In this document: positions 23,206 to 32,200 of the stretch, piece after piece
How the letters are laid out: each line of letters begins with the position of its first letter
How positions within the stretch are numbered: position 1 is the stretch's first letter
Assembly: GCF_002234595.1 (NCBI RefSeq)
Contig: NZ_NMUL01000007.1
Span: 372,001 to 436,000 of the forward strand
Reading direction: 5' to 3'
Origin: Amycolatopsis vastitatis
GTDB taxonomy: Bacteria; Actinomycetota; Actinomycetes; Mycobacteriales; Pseudonocardiaceae
Length of the DNA stretch: 64,000 nt
Position numbers and translations under genes: made by a program
Notes under the pieces: model-generated
The model's input: the letters and a program-made list of their open reading frames with translations, nothing else
Told to the model about the DNA's origin: nothing
Database searches by the model: none

Positions 23206-24551
23206 CAGACGAGGGTGACCTTGCAGAACGCGGACGGCTGGATGACGCCGAACGCGGCGCGCATCTCGGCCAGGATCGCGACCAAGTTGCGGACGAAGAA
23301 GTCGGCGTGGCTGTCGGTGACGGTCACGCTCGACTGCTCGCGGTCCCACAGGATCGCCTTGCGGAAATCGCCGACCCACGCCTGTCCCGGCGTGGCCGCT
23401 TCCGACTCGATGACCGGAAGTCCCCACAGCGGGGAGGTGCCGTTCGCGCCGGACGGGCCGCCGAAGTAGAACCGGCCCTGCATGTCGCTGATCTCGTCCA
23501 GGGTCTCCAGGTCGTTCGGGTGGATCACGACGCCGTTGGCGACCGACCGGCCCACCGTGCGCACCTTCGTCTTCGCGCGGCGAATGGCGAGCAGCCGGCC
23601 GAACCCGGCGGGCTTCCCGGCCGGGTCAGCGACGGCCGCCTGCGTCTGGGTTCCGGACACATTGGCCAGACCTTCGAAGTTTTCGCCCGTGCCGTCGCCC
23701 GCGATCATCTGGTCCTCAAGCTCTTCCTCGAGCCCGGTGTCCAGGAACGAGTCGATGAGGGTGCGGACCTGCGCGGCATCGGACAGAGCCCGCTTGGTGA
23801 CCGGGATCCAGTGCGCGATGGTCCGCACCGGCGTGGTGACGCGGACCGTGGAGAACCCGGACTCGGGCTTCACACCCGCCTGAGCGGGCGTGACGACCGG
23901 GTTGCCCGAGCCCAGGGCCGCCGCCGTGACGGCCTCCGGCACCGGGGCGGCAGCGTTGTTCCAGCCGGTGACGCGGGCGTACTCGATCTGGTCGGAGGTG
24001 GTGGTCCCGCCGGTGACCAGCTGGCGGAGGGTCAGCGGGCGGAAGAACTGCTCCGGCCCGACCAGTAAGCCGCGGTAGTCCTCCGTGCGGAACGCACCGC
24101 CGGAGGTCGGCGAGAGCCCGGTGACCAGCTGCTTGTAGCCCAGCGGGCGGGACTGGACCCGCATGTCCTTGGCGAACATCCCGTTCGGGGCGGAGGAGAG
24201 CAGGTCCTTGTACTGCTCGGAGGTGATGAAGGTTTCGCCGATGCTGGTGCGGGTGCCGGCCTTGTAGCCGTCGTGTTCGGCCTGCTCGCGGCGGTTCTTC
24301 TCCTCGGCCTGGGCGTCGACCAGGCCCACGGCGTCGCCGAGGTCCTTGATCGCGTCGCGCACGGCGCCGTCGGCCTTGGCTGCGTCGAGCGCCTTTTTCG
24401 CGTCCTGGGCCTTGGCCATGGCCGCGGTGACGGCGGCGCGTTCGTCGTCGGTGAAGTCGCGGCCCTCGTCGTCGGCCTTGGCCGCGATGGTCTTCGCGTC
24501 GTTCAGGTGCTTGCGCAGCTCGTCGGCGAGCTGGGCGATCTTGTCGCTCAA
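23205..24551 (-). CDS. Major capsid protein (HK97 fold)
   Basis: The 448-aa product has an N-terminal coiled-coil delta domain of about 100 residues (DELRKHLNDAKTIAAKAD), expected to act as scaffold and be cleaved by the protease encoded upstream. The core follows: SPTSGGAFRTEDYRG, EYARVTGWNNAAAPV, TVRVTTPVRTIAHWIPVTK, LEEELEDQMIAGDGTG, NGVVIHPNDLETL, and a C-terminal AEMRAAFGVIQPSAFCKV. These are signatures of the HK97 family. Confidence 0.95.
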   Translation of the reverse strand: MSDKIAQLADELRKHLNDAKTIAAKADDEGRDFTDDERAAVTAAMAKAQDAKKALDAAKADGAVRDAIKDLGDAVGLVDAQAEEKNRREQAEHDGYKAGTRTSIGETFITSEQYKDLLSSAPNGMFAKDMRVQSRPLGYKQLVTGLSPTSGGAFRTEDYRGLLVGPEQFFRPLTLRQLVTGGTTTSDQIEYARVTGWNNAAAPVPEAVTAAALGSGNPVVTPAQAGVKPESGFSTVRVTTPVRTIAHWIPVTKRALSDAAQVRTLIDSFLDTGLEEELEDQMIAGDGTGENFEGLANVSGTQTQAAVADPAGKPAGFGRLLAIRRAKTKVRTVGRSVANGVVIHPNDLETLDEISDMQGRFYFGGPSGANGTSPLWGLPVIESEAATPGQAWVGDFRKAILWDREQSSVTVTDSHADFFVRNLVAILAEMRAAFGVIQPSAFCKVTLV

Positions 24552-24684
24552 GGGGGTTCCTCAGTTCGTGCGCGTGCGCAGACGAAGAGAGGCGGTTCCC
24601 TTGCCGGGCGCGCGCAATCGCCGGGGAGGCGGGTGCGCGGGCGGGGCCGGGCGTGGCCGTGGTACGTCAGGCAGATCGGATAGG

Positions 24685-25491
24685 TCAGGCGGTGAGCGGT
24701 TGCGACTCGGCGTCCAGCAGGGCCAGCGACGCCCGCAGCAGGGCGGAGCTGGCGGCCGTGGACGGGGCTTCGGCCGACGGGGCGGGCGGGGTGCTCGCGG
24801 GGCCGGTGGACTTGTCCTCGTCGCCGCTGTCCAGACTGGACAGCACGGTCTCGATGGCGTCGGTGCTCTCGGCGATCTTCGCCAGGGCGTCGCGCAGTGC
24901 CGTCTCGTTTTTCGCCGAGAGGGTGCGGCCCGCCTTCACCGACGGCCTGGCTTCGGGTGCAGGGCGGGGCGGGGTGTCGGCGGGCGGGTTCTTCACGGTC
25001 AGCAGCTCGGTTTCCTGGTTAGCCCCGATCAGCGTGGGGCCGACCTCGTACAGCTTCAGCTTGCGCAGCTCGTAGTAGCCGTCGCTGCCGTCCTCGCCGT
25101 CGGTCTTCTCGATCCAGCCGCCCTCTTGAATGTCGTAAGCGAAGGAGAACTGCCGGACCCGCCGCCCCTTCAGGAGCTTGTAGACCTTGCTGGCCTTCGG
25201 CTCGTCGAGGTCGATGCGGGCGCGGACCCACAGGCCCTCGTCGCGTTCCTCGGCGTCTTCGACGTAGCCGATGTGGTAGTCCGGGTCGTGCGACATGTGC
25301 GACCACAGCACGGGAATCGGGTCACCGGAGGCTTTCCACTCGGCGAGGGTGTCAGCGAATGCACCGGGGACGATCTTGTCACCGACAGAATCGAGGTTGT
25401 ACGCGGCCACGATGGCCTCGAACACCCCGTCTTCGGTGCCGTCCTGCTCGCCTGCGGCCTTGATCCGGACCGGGCACGTCTTCTTCCTCAT
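24685..25491 (-). CDS. HK97-family prohead protease
   Basis: The ATG at 25491 overlaps the portal stop (ATGA). The 268-aa product has the U35-type catalytic layout: PVLWSHMSHDPDYHIGY (His) and RVRQFSFAYDIQEGG (Ser in FSFAY), after GDKIVPGAFADTL. The C-terminal 90 residues are low-complexity and helical, possibly a scaffold-like extension. It cleaves the capsid delta domain during maturation. Confidence 0.92.
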   Translation of the reverse strand: MRKKTCPVRIKAAGEQDGTEDGVFEAIVAAYNLDSVGDKIVPGAFADTLAEWKASGDPIPVLWSHMSHDPDYHIGYVEDAEERDEGLWVRARIDLDEPKASKVYKLLKGRRVRQFSFAYDIQEGGWIEKTDGEDGSDGYYELRKLKLYEVGPTLIGANQETELLTVKNPPADTPPRPAPEARPSVKAGRTLSAKNETALRDALAKIAESTDAIETVLSSLDSGDEDKSTGPASTPPAPSAEAPSTAASSALLRASLALLDAESQPLTA

Positions 25492-26759
25492 CGCGTGACG
25501 CCCTCCAGGAGTCTCGTGGCGGTGGCGAGCACGGTTTTCGGCTCGGGCGCGGTGTCGGTCGGCGAGGCTTGGCCGCCGGTCAACACGTTCAACGGGGTGA
25601 CCAGCTCGTCGCCGCCGTCGATCTGCGGCAGGTTCACCCGCGCTCGCGCCTCGTTGCGGGTCATCCACGGCGCACCGGTCGCGGTCTGGAGCTGCGCGGC
25701 CTGTTCCTCGAAGGATCCGCGCAGCTTCTCGGCGAGGTTGAATTCGAGGTACACATCAGCGGCGTCCGGGAAGTCAGGGACGAGCTGGAGGTGAAGCTCC
25801 TCGGTGATCATGGTCAGCCACGGGCCGAGGGTGTCCTGGTAGAGGTTCTTGTGCTGCTCGGTGATGTTGCTGTAGGTCGCGTGGTCAAGAATTCCGACCA
25901 TCGGCAGCGGGATGTGGAAGGCGGAGGCGACCTCTTCGCGGGTGAGCTTGCGAGCCTCGATGTACTGCGCGGCTTCTGGTGTCACCGAGGCCGGGACGAA
26001 CGTCATGCCGTCTTCGAGGATCGGTGTCCCGCCGGCCTTTCCGCCGTTGCCGGTGTACTGCTCCTGCCAGGACCGGCGGAACCGGTCTCGCGCGCCCTTG
26101 CCCCACTCCGGGGCGTCGACGGGCCGTTGGAGGTAGCCCATGAGCCGGGCACCGTTGCGCCAGAGCTGTTCGCGGTAGTGGCCCGCCTGGAACTCCTCGG
26201 ACAGGATGCGCCGCAGGGTCTCCATCGGTGAGCAGCCCCACCGGCCGTCCTCCGGGTTGTAGCCCCGGAAGTGCACGACCTGCGCGGCCGGGATGTCGCG
26301 GTACCCGGTGGTGCCGCGGTAGCGGTAGGTCTCCACCGTGAACTGGTTCGAGGAGATCGGCGTGACGTAGCGCGGATCGAGCCGGACCAGCGCAGGAACG
26401 CCGGCTGCCGTCTTCGCGAGGATCGCGTTGTCGTAGATCGCCAGGTCCGACACCAGCGCTTCGATCAGCCGGTAGCGGGTCGTGAACGGGTTCGGCCGGG
26501 ACAGCAGGGCGGCGAGCGGGTGGTCTGCGAGCCGTACACGATCCACATCGGACAGTCGCCGGTACACGTGGATGCCGAGCTGGGCGATGTTGCGGGCGAG
26601 GAACGACACGACGGTCCGCACCTGTGGCTGGGTTCGCCAGATGCTCGCGTAGTCGCGCGCAACTCCGTCCGCGAGGACTACGGCACCGCCGACCGGGATG
26701 GTGGCGGTCTGGTACTGGTGCACCGCTTCCAGGACGCCTTGCGAGATGACGAACGGCAT
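25488..26759 (-). CDS. Portal protein (HK97 family)
   Basis: The ATG at 26759 starts MPFVISQGVLEAVHQY and overlaps the upstream stop. The 423-aa product carries RTVVSFLARNIAQLGIHVYR, NPFTTRYRLIEALVSDLAIY, HFRGYNPEDGRWGCSPM and SAFHIPLPMVGILDHATYSN, all hallmarks of HK97-type portals. It forms the DNA entry ring and terminase docking site. Confidence 0.93.
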   Translation of the reverse strand: MPFVISQGVLEAVHQYQTATIPVGGAVVLADGVARDYASIWRTQPQVRTVVSFLARNIAQLGIHVYRRLSDVDRVRLADHPLAALLSRPNPFTTRYRLIEALVSDLAIYDNAILAKTAAGVPALVRLDPRYVTPISSNQFTVETYRYRGTTGYRDIPAAQVVHFRGYNPEDGRWGCSPMETLRRILSEEFQAGHYREQLWRNGARLMGYLQRPVDAPEWGKGARDRFRRSWQEQYTGNGGKAGGTPILEDGMTFVPASVTPEAAQYIEARKLTREEVASAFHIPLPMVGILDHATYSNITEQHKNLYQDTLGPWLTMITEELHLQLVPDFPDAADVYLEFNLAEKLRGSFEEQAAQLQTATGAPWMTRNEARARVNLPQIDGGDELVTPLNVLTGGQASPTDTAPEPKTVLATATRLLEGVTR

Positions 26760-27046
26760 CAACCGGCCCCCACGATCTGCACCCAGTTGATCCGGTCGCG
26801 CTCGATCACCACGTCTCCGTCCATCGCGACGGCCTCGCGGCCGGGCTGGACCAGGGACGCCGAGCGCATGACGACGAGGCGCCGATGCCGGCGCCACAGG
26901 ATGCCGGTGATGGCCTGGTCGTCCACGAGCGACACCACGACCCGGCGGCGCGCGGCCACGGCCCGGCCCCGGTATTCCTCGACCGCGTGCCAGAGCAGCG
27001 ACATGACGAGCAGGACCACGGCGGCGGTGAAGATGGGCAGCGCCAC
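26759..27046 (-). CDS. Small membrane protein between terminase and portal
   Basis: The 95-aa product has an N-terminal membrane helix (IFTAAVVLLVMSLLWHAVEE) followed by a basic, beta-rich cytosolic tail. It overlaps the portal start by one base. Similar small proteins occur in this slot in actinophages; the function is unknown. Confidence 0.6.
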   Translation of the reverse strand: MALPIFTAAVVLLVMSLLWHAVEEYRGRAVAARRRVVVSLVDDQAITGILWRRHRRLVVMRSASLVQPGREAVAMDGDVVIERDRINWVQIVGAG

Positions 27047-27058
27047 GCCTTGCCCCCT

Positions 27059-28801
27059 TCACACGATTTCGAGGTCGCCGTCGTCGTAGACGGACCTGCG
27101 GGGCGGGGTGTAGTGCACGGCGCGGTCAAGTCCCATAATCAGTGCGACCACGCCGTCGATCTTGTCGCCGCTGTTTCGCTTGCTGGGCTTGACGTTTCCG
27201 GCCGCGTCCATCTCGACGGCCAGGTTGTCGACCTGCCAGCGGATCGCCGGGTTGCCGCCGTGGCGCAGCCGGGGTGTCTCGGCGGTGCCTTCCAGCGCGA
27301 GGCGCTGAAACTCCTTGGTGGGTGCGGACATGGACCCGAAGCCCTGCCGCATCTTGACCAGCGGTGCGCCGTCGCCGAGCAGATCGGACACCAGCTGGCT
27401 GGAGTTCCAGGGGTCGTAGGCGATTTCCCGGACGCGGAACTTCTCACGGTCGAGGTTGATCTGCGTGCGGATGTAGTCGTAGTCCGCCACGTCGCTGGGT
27501 GTCGCGACGAGGAGGCCGCGGTCGACCCACACGCGGGCCTGTCCTGCGGTGCGCCGGTCGATGGCCTCCAGCGCGCCTTCCGGGCACCACAGCCGCCAGA
27601 GCAGGTCATGGCCGCCGTTTCCGTCGGGGAACACCCACGCCAGCGCGCACAGGTCCGAGGTGGACGCGAGGTCCAGCCCGCCGTAGGCGATGCGCCCGGC
27701 GAGCTTGCGTTCGTCCACGATGGACGCGTTGCGGTCCCACGCCTCCAGATCGAGGTAGCGGGTCTGCTGCCGGGTACGGATGCCCAGGTGCAGGCGCAGG
27801 AACTTCGCCAGGTCCGCAGGGCTGTTGCGGGCCTCGTTGGCCGCGTTCTCCAGGTAGGACTTCGACGGCGAGACACCGAAACCCGGGTTCGCCTTCTTCC
27901 ACGTGCTCTCGGCGAACGGGTCGTCCTCGGCGTCGGCGGCCCACACCACGCCGTACATCGAGGTGTCCTTCAGCGCACCCCGGGCGATCTGCTCGACGTA
28001 GTGGCGGCGGCGGGCGTAGATCGTGGTGGACCGGCCGTCGTCGGCGGTGGTGATGGTGAACACCAGCGGCTGCGACCGGGAGCCTGTGCCGGTCTCCACG
28101 GCCTCGACCAGGTCAGGGGTCTTGTGGACGTGCAGTTCGTCGATGATCGCGCCGTAGACGTTGGCGCCGTGCAGCACGTCGGCCAATTTGGACACGACGG
28201 CGAAGTAGGAGCCGGTGGGCTGGTGGATGATCCGGTGCGCCAGCGCCTTCACATACGGCGATAGCGCGGGGCTCTTCTGCGCGAGCTGCCGCACCGGGTC
28301 GAAGCAGTACCTCGCCTGGTCCCGTCCGCTGGCCACGGCGTAGACCTGCGCGCCCTGCTCGTGGTCGGCGCACGTGAGGTAGGTGGCGAACCCGCCGGAC
28401 AAGGTGGTCTTGCCGTTCTTGCGGGGCACGTCGACGTACACGCGGCGCGCGACGCGGACCCAGTCGCCGTCCTCATTGCGGTACACCCACCCGAAAACCG
28501 GAGCCAGGATGTAGGCGATCTGCCACGGGTCCGGCCGCAGCGGCTGCCCGGCCCACTTGCCTTGTGTGTGCCGCAGACGGGAGAACACGTCGAGGACGCG
28601 GTCCACCCGGGCCGGGTCGAACCGCGCACCCCGGCGCGCTCCGCCTTCAGGGGTCTTGATCGCGGGCGGGCAGTCCGGCAGCGGGATGCCACGGGAGTGC
28701 AGATACCAGCCGACCTCGGGCGAGATGTGCAGCCGGGCGAGCGTCGCCCGGCTCGGCGGACGCTTAGCCGGTGCCCGCGAACGGGTTGCCTTCGTCGCCA
28801 C
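27059..28801 (-). CDS. Terminase large subunit
   Basis: The 580-aa product has an ATPase domain with Walker A VPRKNGKTT (near residue 123) and Walker B YGAIIDELHVHK (near 218), followed by the coupling motif region FTITTADDG. The C-terminal nuclease domain has GLDLASTSDLCALAW and an acidic cluster at KIDGVVALIMGLDRA. It overlaps the small subunit gene by 38 bp. Translocates DNA into the prohead. Confidence 0.95.
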   Translation of the reverse strand: MATKATRSRAPAKRPPSRATLARLHISPEVGWYLHSRGIPLPDCPPAIKTPEGGARRGARFDPARVDRVLDVFSRLRHTQGKWAGQPLRPDPWQIAYILAPVFGWVYRNEDGDWVRVARRVYVDVPRKNGKTTLSGGFATYLTCADHEQGAQVYAVASGRDQARYCFDPVRQLAQKSPALSPYVKALAHRIIHQPTGSYFAVVSKLADVLHGANVYGAIIDELHVHKTPDLVEAVETGTGSRSQPLVFTITTADDGRSTTIYARRRHYVEQIARGALKDTSMYGVVWAADAEDDPFAESTWKKANPGFGVSPSKSYLENAANEARNSPADLAKFLRLHLGIRTRQQTRYLDLEAWDRNASIVDERKLAGRIAYGGLDLASTSDLCALAWVFPDGNGGHDLLWRLWCPEGALEAIDRRTAGQARVWVDRGLLVATPSDVADYDYIRTQINLDREKFRVREIAYDPWNSSQLVSDLLGDGAPLVKMRQGFGSMSAPTKEFQRLALEGTAETPRLRHGGNPAIRWQVDNLAVEMDAAGNVKPSKRNSGDKIDGVVALIMGLDRAVHYTPPRRSVYDDGDLEIV

Positions 28802-29231
28802 GGCCGGCCCCGTCCCTCTGCTCGATCCGGGTCCGCGCCGACGGGGTCAATCCGAACTCCTGCGCGAACGCCCTGATCACGTGTGCGGAGTCGCGCTGGA
28901 TGACCAGCGCCGGGTTCCGCACGAAGCCGCCGTGCAGGCCCTTCTGCAGGACGCCGGTCTTCGCCACGAGCGCCGAGGCGCGACGGTGTGCGACTACGGC
29001 TTCGCAGTAGCAGATGAGGGTGTCCCGGTCGCAGGCGTGCGCGATGCCCATCGCGGCCAGCTCGGCGACCGTGTAGTCCCAGACCTCGCGGACGGCATCG
29101 GCCACATCGTCCGGACACTCCGGACGACCGGAGCGCGGGACGGGTTCGTGGTGGTTGTAGCGCTCGGTGTGCCGGTCGCCTTCGATGATCCGCAGGGCGG
29201 TGGGCTTGGGCGGGACCCCGCGTCGGCCCAT
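28764..29231 (-). CDS. Terminase small subunit (P27 family)
   Basis: The ATG at 29231 has GGGGAGG at about ten bases; it opens with the family signature GRRGVPPKPTALRIIEGD. The 155-aa product is helical with CDRDTLICYCEAVVAHRRA. It recognises the packaging site and recruits the large subunit. It follows folE by 5 bp, so packaging genes and DNA-modification genes share one transcript. Confidence 0.88.
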   Translation of the reverse strand: MGRRGVPPKPTALRIIEGDRHTERYNHHEPVPRSGRPECPDDVADAVREVWDYTVAELAAMGIAHACDRDTLICYCEAVVAHRRASALVAKTGVLQKGLHGGFVRNPALVIQRDSAHVIRAFAQEFGLTPSARTRIEQRDGAGRGDEGNPFAGTG

Positions 29232-29236
29232 GTGGA

Positions 29237-29800
29237 TCAGCCTCCCCGGTGCAGGTCCCACAGCTGCGCGCGCAGCTCGGGGTCGGTGGCGAAACGGCCG
29301 GTCACGGCGGTGGTGACCATCGCCGCGCCGGGCTTGCGGATACCGCGCTGGGTCATGCAGCCGTGCTCAGCCCGCACGATGCAGGCGGAGCCCTCGGTCT
29401 TGAGGTAGGTGTCCAGGGCTTCGGTGACCTGGTGGGTCAGCTGCTCCTGGGCCTGGAGGCGGTGCGCGTAGATGTCGAGCAGTCGCGGAAGCTTCGACAG
29501 GCCCGCGACCGGCGCCCCGGCGACCGGAAGGTACGCGATGGTGGCGGTGCCGGTGAAAGGCATGAGGTGGTGCGCGCAGCAGCTGGTGAACGGCACGCCG
29601 GTCACCGCGATCACGCCGTCCGACCGGTCGACGGGGAACGTGCGCTCCAGCACGGCGGCCGGGTCCTGGTCGTAGCCCGAGGTCAGCTCGGCCCAGGCAC
29701 GCGCGACCCGGGCCGGGGTGTCCCGCAGGTTCGGTTCGTCCGGGTCCAGGCCGCGGTCAGCCAGCCACGAGCGGATGCCGGCAGTGAGGTCGGCGGTCAT
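29237..29800 (-). CDS. folE: GTP cyclohydrolase I, first step of 7-deazaguanine synthesis
   Basis: It converts GTP to dihydroneopterin triphosphate, the substrate of QueD. The 187-aa length is typical of compact type I enzymes. Zinc ligands are visible in TSCCAHHLMPF and EHGCMTQRG, and the LSKLPRLLDIYAHRLQAQE stretch is the conserved subunit core. The start overlaps the queE stop (ATGA). A phage-borne copy supplies precursor independently of host folate control. Confidence 0.93.
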   Translation of the reverse strand: MTADLTAGIRSWLADRGLDPDEPNLRDTPARVARAWAELTSGYDQDPAAVLERTFPVDRSDGVIAVTGVPFTSCCAHHLMPFTGTATIAYLPVAGAPVAGLSKLPRLLDIYAHRLQAQEQLTHQVTEALDTYLKTEGSACIVRAEHGCMTQRGIRKPGAAMVTTAVTGRFATDPELRAQLWDLHRGG

Positions 29801-30522
29801 CGGCCCCTCTCGTTTCCCCAGGCCAGCACGTGTAGCCGGGTGCCCAGGTTGAAGCCGCGTTCGATGACGCGGTCGGCGATGAGCTTGGTGTGGATGAGGA
29901 CGGCCTCGACGGTGGTTCCCTCCGGGGAAATCCACACGGGCGCGTCCAGGTGGTAGCGGTCGGCCAGCTCGGCGGCTTCGTCCACATCGTCCGGGGTCGC
30001 GCACACGAACTTGAAGTTCGCGCGTCCGCTGGCGACGAACGCGGCCAGCACGTCAGGCCGGATGCGCCGGGCGGCCGGGTCGCCGGAGTGCGCGAGCTTC
30101 GGGCTGACGTTGAAGCGGACTGCGAGGTCCGGTTCGAGGGTGGCGGCCGTGGGCACGATGGTCCCGTTGGTCTCGACCTCGATATCGGCCCCGGCGGCAC
30201 GCAGCATCGTGAGCATCCGCGTCCACGCGGGCTGGAGCTGGTGCAGCAGAGGTTCGCCGCCGGAGATCACCACCAGCTCGGGACTCCCCGCGAGTGCGCG
30301 GTCCACGATGGCTTCCACGGGCTGGCGGGCCAGCTCGGCGCGCAGGTCGAAGCGGTTCCCGTCCCAGGTGTAGGGGGTATCGCACCACCCGCAGGCGAGG
30401 TTGCAGCCGCCGAGGCGGACGAAGCTTGCCCGGCGGCCAGCGGAGGGGCCTTCGCCCTGCACGGTCGGGCCGAATACCTCGCTGGCGACCAGGGTGTCCG
30501 ATGTGGCTGGAGCGTTGGTCAC
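29797..30522 (-). CDS. queE: 7-carboxy-7-deazaguanine synthase (radical SAM)
   Basis: The GTG at 30522 overlaps the queD stop (GTGA); longer starts exist but would overlap more. The 241-aa product has the cluster motif CNLACGWC (C-x3-C-x2-C), VFGPTVQGEGPSAGRRASFVR before it, and VVISGGEPLL, RFNVSPKLAHSGD after it, as in QueE. It turns carboxytetrahydropterin into 7-carboxy-7-deazaguanine (CDG). Confidence 0.93.
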   Translation of the reverse strand: MTNAPATSDTLVASEVFGPTVQGEGPSAGRRASFVRLGGCNLACGWCDTPYTWDGNRFDLRAELARQPVEAIVDRALAGSPELVVISGGEPLLHQLQPAWTRMLTMLRAAGADIEVETNGTIVPTAATLEPDLAVRFNVSPKLAHSGDPAARRIRPDVLAAFVASGRANFKFVCATPDDVDEAAELADRYHLDAPVWISPEGTTVEAVLIHTKLIADRVIERGFNLGTRLHVLAWGNERGR

Positions 30523-30947
30523 GCGCACCACCCGGCCTGGTTGACGTGGGTCTCGCGGACCTCGACGGCGGTCACCCGGGCTCCGGGGACGTGCTCGAGC
30601 TCGCCCAGCAGCTCGGCCACGACGTCGGCGAGGTGGGCGGCCATGTTCTCCACGGTCGGCCAGCCGGGCACCTCGTAGACCTTGCAGTTGTGCTGGCGCA
30701 GCAGCGGGACAAGCGGGTCGGTCGGGCCGAGCAGGACCCCGTGGTCGAGGTGGTCATCGATCCAGGCGCGCAGGGCCTTCTTCAGCGGTCCGAACTCAAC
30801 GACCACGCCGTCCTCATCCGGGGACGGGGCGGTCACGGTGACCTCGGCCCACCAGGAGTGTCCGTGCAGGCTGATGCACTTGCCGGGCAGGTGCGGGAGC
30901 CGGTGTGCGCTCTCGAAGTTGTGGCTGATCGTGACGGTGCTGGCCAT
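30519..30947 (-). CDS. queD: 6-carboxytetrahydropterin synthase
   Basis: The 142-aa T-fold enzyme has zinc ligands in FESAHRLP and HGHSW, the catalytic Cys in GKCISLHGH, VVVEFGPLKKALRAWIDDHL, and the PTVENMA and EVRETHVNQAGW segments that bind the pterin. It converts dihydroneopterin triphosphate to 6-carboxytetrahydropterin for QueE. It directly follows the shortened paralogue at 30948. Confidence 0.93.
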   Translation of the reverse strand: MASTVTISHNFESAHRLPHLPGKCISLHGHSWWAEVTVTAPSPDEDGVVVEFGPLKKALRAWIDDHLDHGVLLGPTDPLVPLLRQHNCKVYEVPGWPTVENMAAHLADVVAELLGELEHVPGARVTAVEVRETHVNQAGWCA

Positions 30948-31295
30948 TCAGGACGCCTCCGTCACGGTGGCGCCGGACTCGCCGTCCTCGGACACGTCGA
31001 CCTGGGTGGGTGTGAGCTGGTAGCCGTCCTCCAGGACGATCCACAGGTCGCGGGCGAGGTCTTCGCAGCTGGCCGAGCCGCATTCGCGGGCTCCGGTTCC
31101 CCACCAGGCGCGGATGACGTCCTGGAGGTCGTGGAACTCGACGTCCCGGTCATCGTGGGACACCGCCACGTGCGCGGTGATGCGGAACAGGTGCCGGTGG
31201 CGGTCGGCCAGATAGGACCGGCGGCCGGTCGCGGCGGGCCAGCAGTGGAACCCGGGAAGGGTCACGGTGGTCCACACGGTCACGGGTGCGTTCAT
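30948..31295 (-). CDS. Shortened QueD-like (T-fold) paralogue, probably not catalytic
   Basis: The 115-aa product aligns by eye with QueD: DRHRHLFRITAHV matches the HGH strand, RDVEFHDLQDVIRAWW matches VVEFGPLKKALRAWI, and SCEDLARDLWIVLEDGY matches the VENMA helix. The catalytic Cys before HxH is missing and the dimer-swap loop is shorter. Its start overlaps the DpdA-like gene stop (ATGA). It may partner QueD or DpdA or bind a deazapurine; that is inference. Similarity beyond the T-fold pattern is not certain. Confidence 0.5.
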   Translation of the reverse strand: MNAPVTVWTTVTLPGFHCWPAATGRRSYLADRHRHLFRITAHVAVSHDDRDVEFHDLQDVIRAWWGTGARECGSASCEDLARDLWIVLEDGYQLTPTQVDVSEDGESGATVTEAS

Positions 31296-32200
31296 GACGG
31301 CATCAGCTCGCCTTCGCGTTCGTCGCGGGCCGGGTGCGGGACCTCGCCGAAGTCGGCGTGCCGGTCCTGGAGGGCGCGCCAGGTCGCGAGGGTGTGGGTC
31401 ATGGCGTCGGCGTGCATCTGGCAGGCGACGTCGCGGTTGGCCGTCTCGCTGTAGAGGAACCGGTGCCCCAGCTCGCCCAGGCGCCGCAGCGCGGCGGACT
31501 CGGTCCGCACGGCCGGGTACCGGAGGCTGTTCAGCCACGAGCTGGAGTCGCAGGAGTCCGGCGGGCAGGGCAGGCACCACTCGCAGGCGGACAGGCCGAG
31601 GACGTGGATCCACAGGTGCGGGTACTGCCGGCGGCGTTCCCACATCGTGTGCAGCAGCCGGACGCGCGTGGGGTGGTTGGCCTGCACGACGTTGCCGAAG
31701 CAGAGCCGGTCGTACCCACCCGCGAGCTGGTCGAAGTAGTCCCAGCCGTCGTTGAGCGGATGGTAGACGGGGATCGGGTTGAGGCCGAGGTCGTGCAGCC
31801 GCGCCCGGGTGCGGATCTTGTTCTCCCGGCCGCCCTGGTCCAGCTCGATGTAGCCCCACAACCGGTCTTCGTAGGTTGTGGCCAGTTCGACGTAGCGGTC
31901 GAAGAGCCGGTCGAACCCCTGGATCTCGTCCGGGGGCAGGGAAAGCGCCTCGTCCATCGAACAGCCCGTGGCGCGCTTGTGCTCGTTGGTCAGGTTGAAG
32001 ATCCCGCTGTCCAGCAGGATCACGTGACCTTCGTCGAGCAGCCGCACCATCCGCTTCTCCTGGCTGCGGTGATACAAGTCGTTGACGGCAAGCAGCAGAT
32101 GCCGGGGGTAGGCGGAGGATTCCCCGGCGGCGAAGTAGATCGGGGTGTCCGAGCGGTCGAAGGCGCCGCCGGCCGTGGCGACGATGTCGGCGCCGGTCAC
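31292..32200 (-). CDS. dpdA: DpdA-like deazaguanine DNA transglycosylase
   Basis: The GTG at 32200 overlaps the upstream stop (GTGA) and gives 302 aa. TGT-barrel features include VILLDSGIFNLTNE (about residue 60), WGYIELDQGGREN (about 117), YDRLCFGNVVQAN and LWIHVLGLSACEWC (about 197), in the order seen in phage DpdA. Such enzymes swap guanine in DNA for a 7-deazaguanine made by the neighbouring FolE, QueD and QueE. This protects phage DNA from host nucleases. Which base is inserted depends on whether QueC is available. Confidence 0.75.
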   Translation of the reverse strand: MTGADIVATAGGAFDRSDTPIYFAAGESSAYPRHLLLAVNDLYHRSQEKRMVRLLDEGHVILLDSGIFNLTNEHKRATGCSMDEALSLPPDEIQGFDRLFDRYVELATTYEDRLWGYIELDQGGRENKIRTRARLHDLGLNPIPVYHPLNDGWDYFDQLAGGYDRLCFGNVVQANHPTRVRLLHTMWERRRQYPHLWIHVLGLSACEWCLPCPPDSCDSSSWLNSLRYPAVRTESAALRRLGELGHRFLYSETANRDVACQMHADAMTHTLATWRALQDRHADFGEVPHPARDEREGELMPS

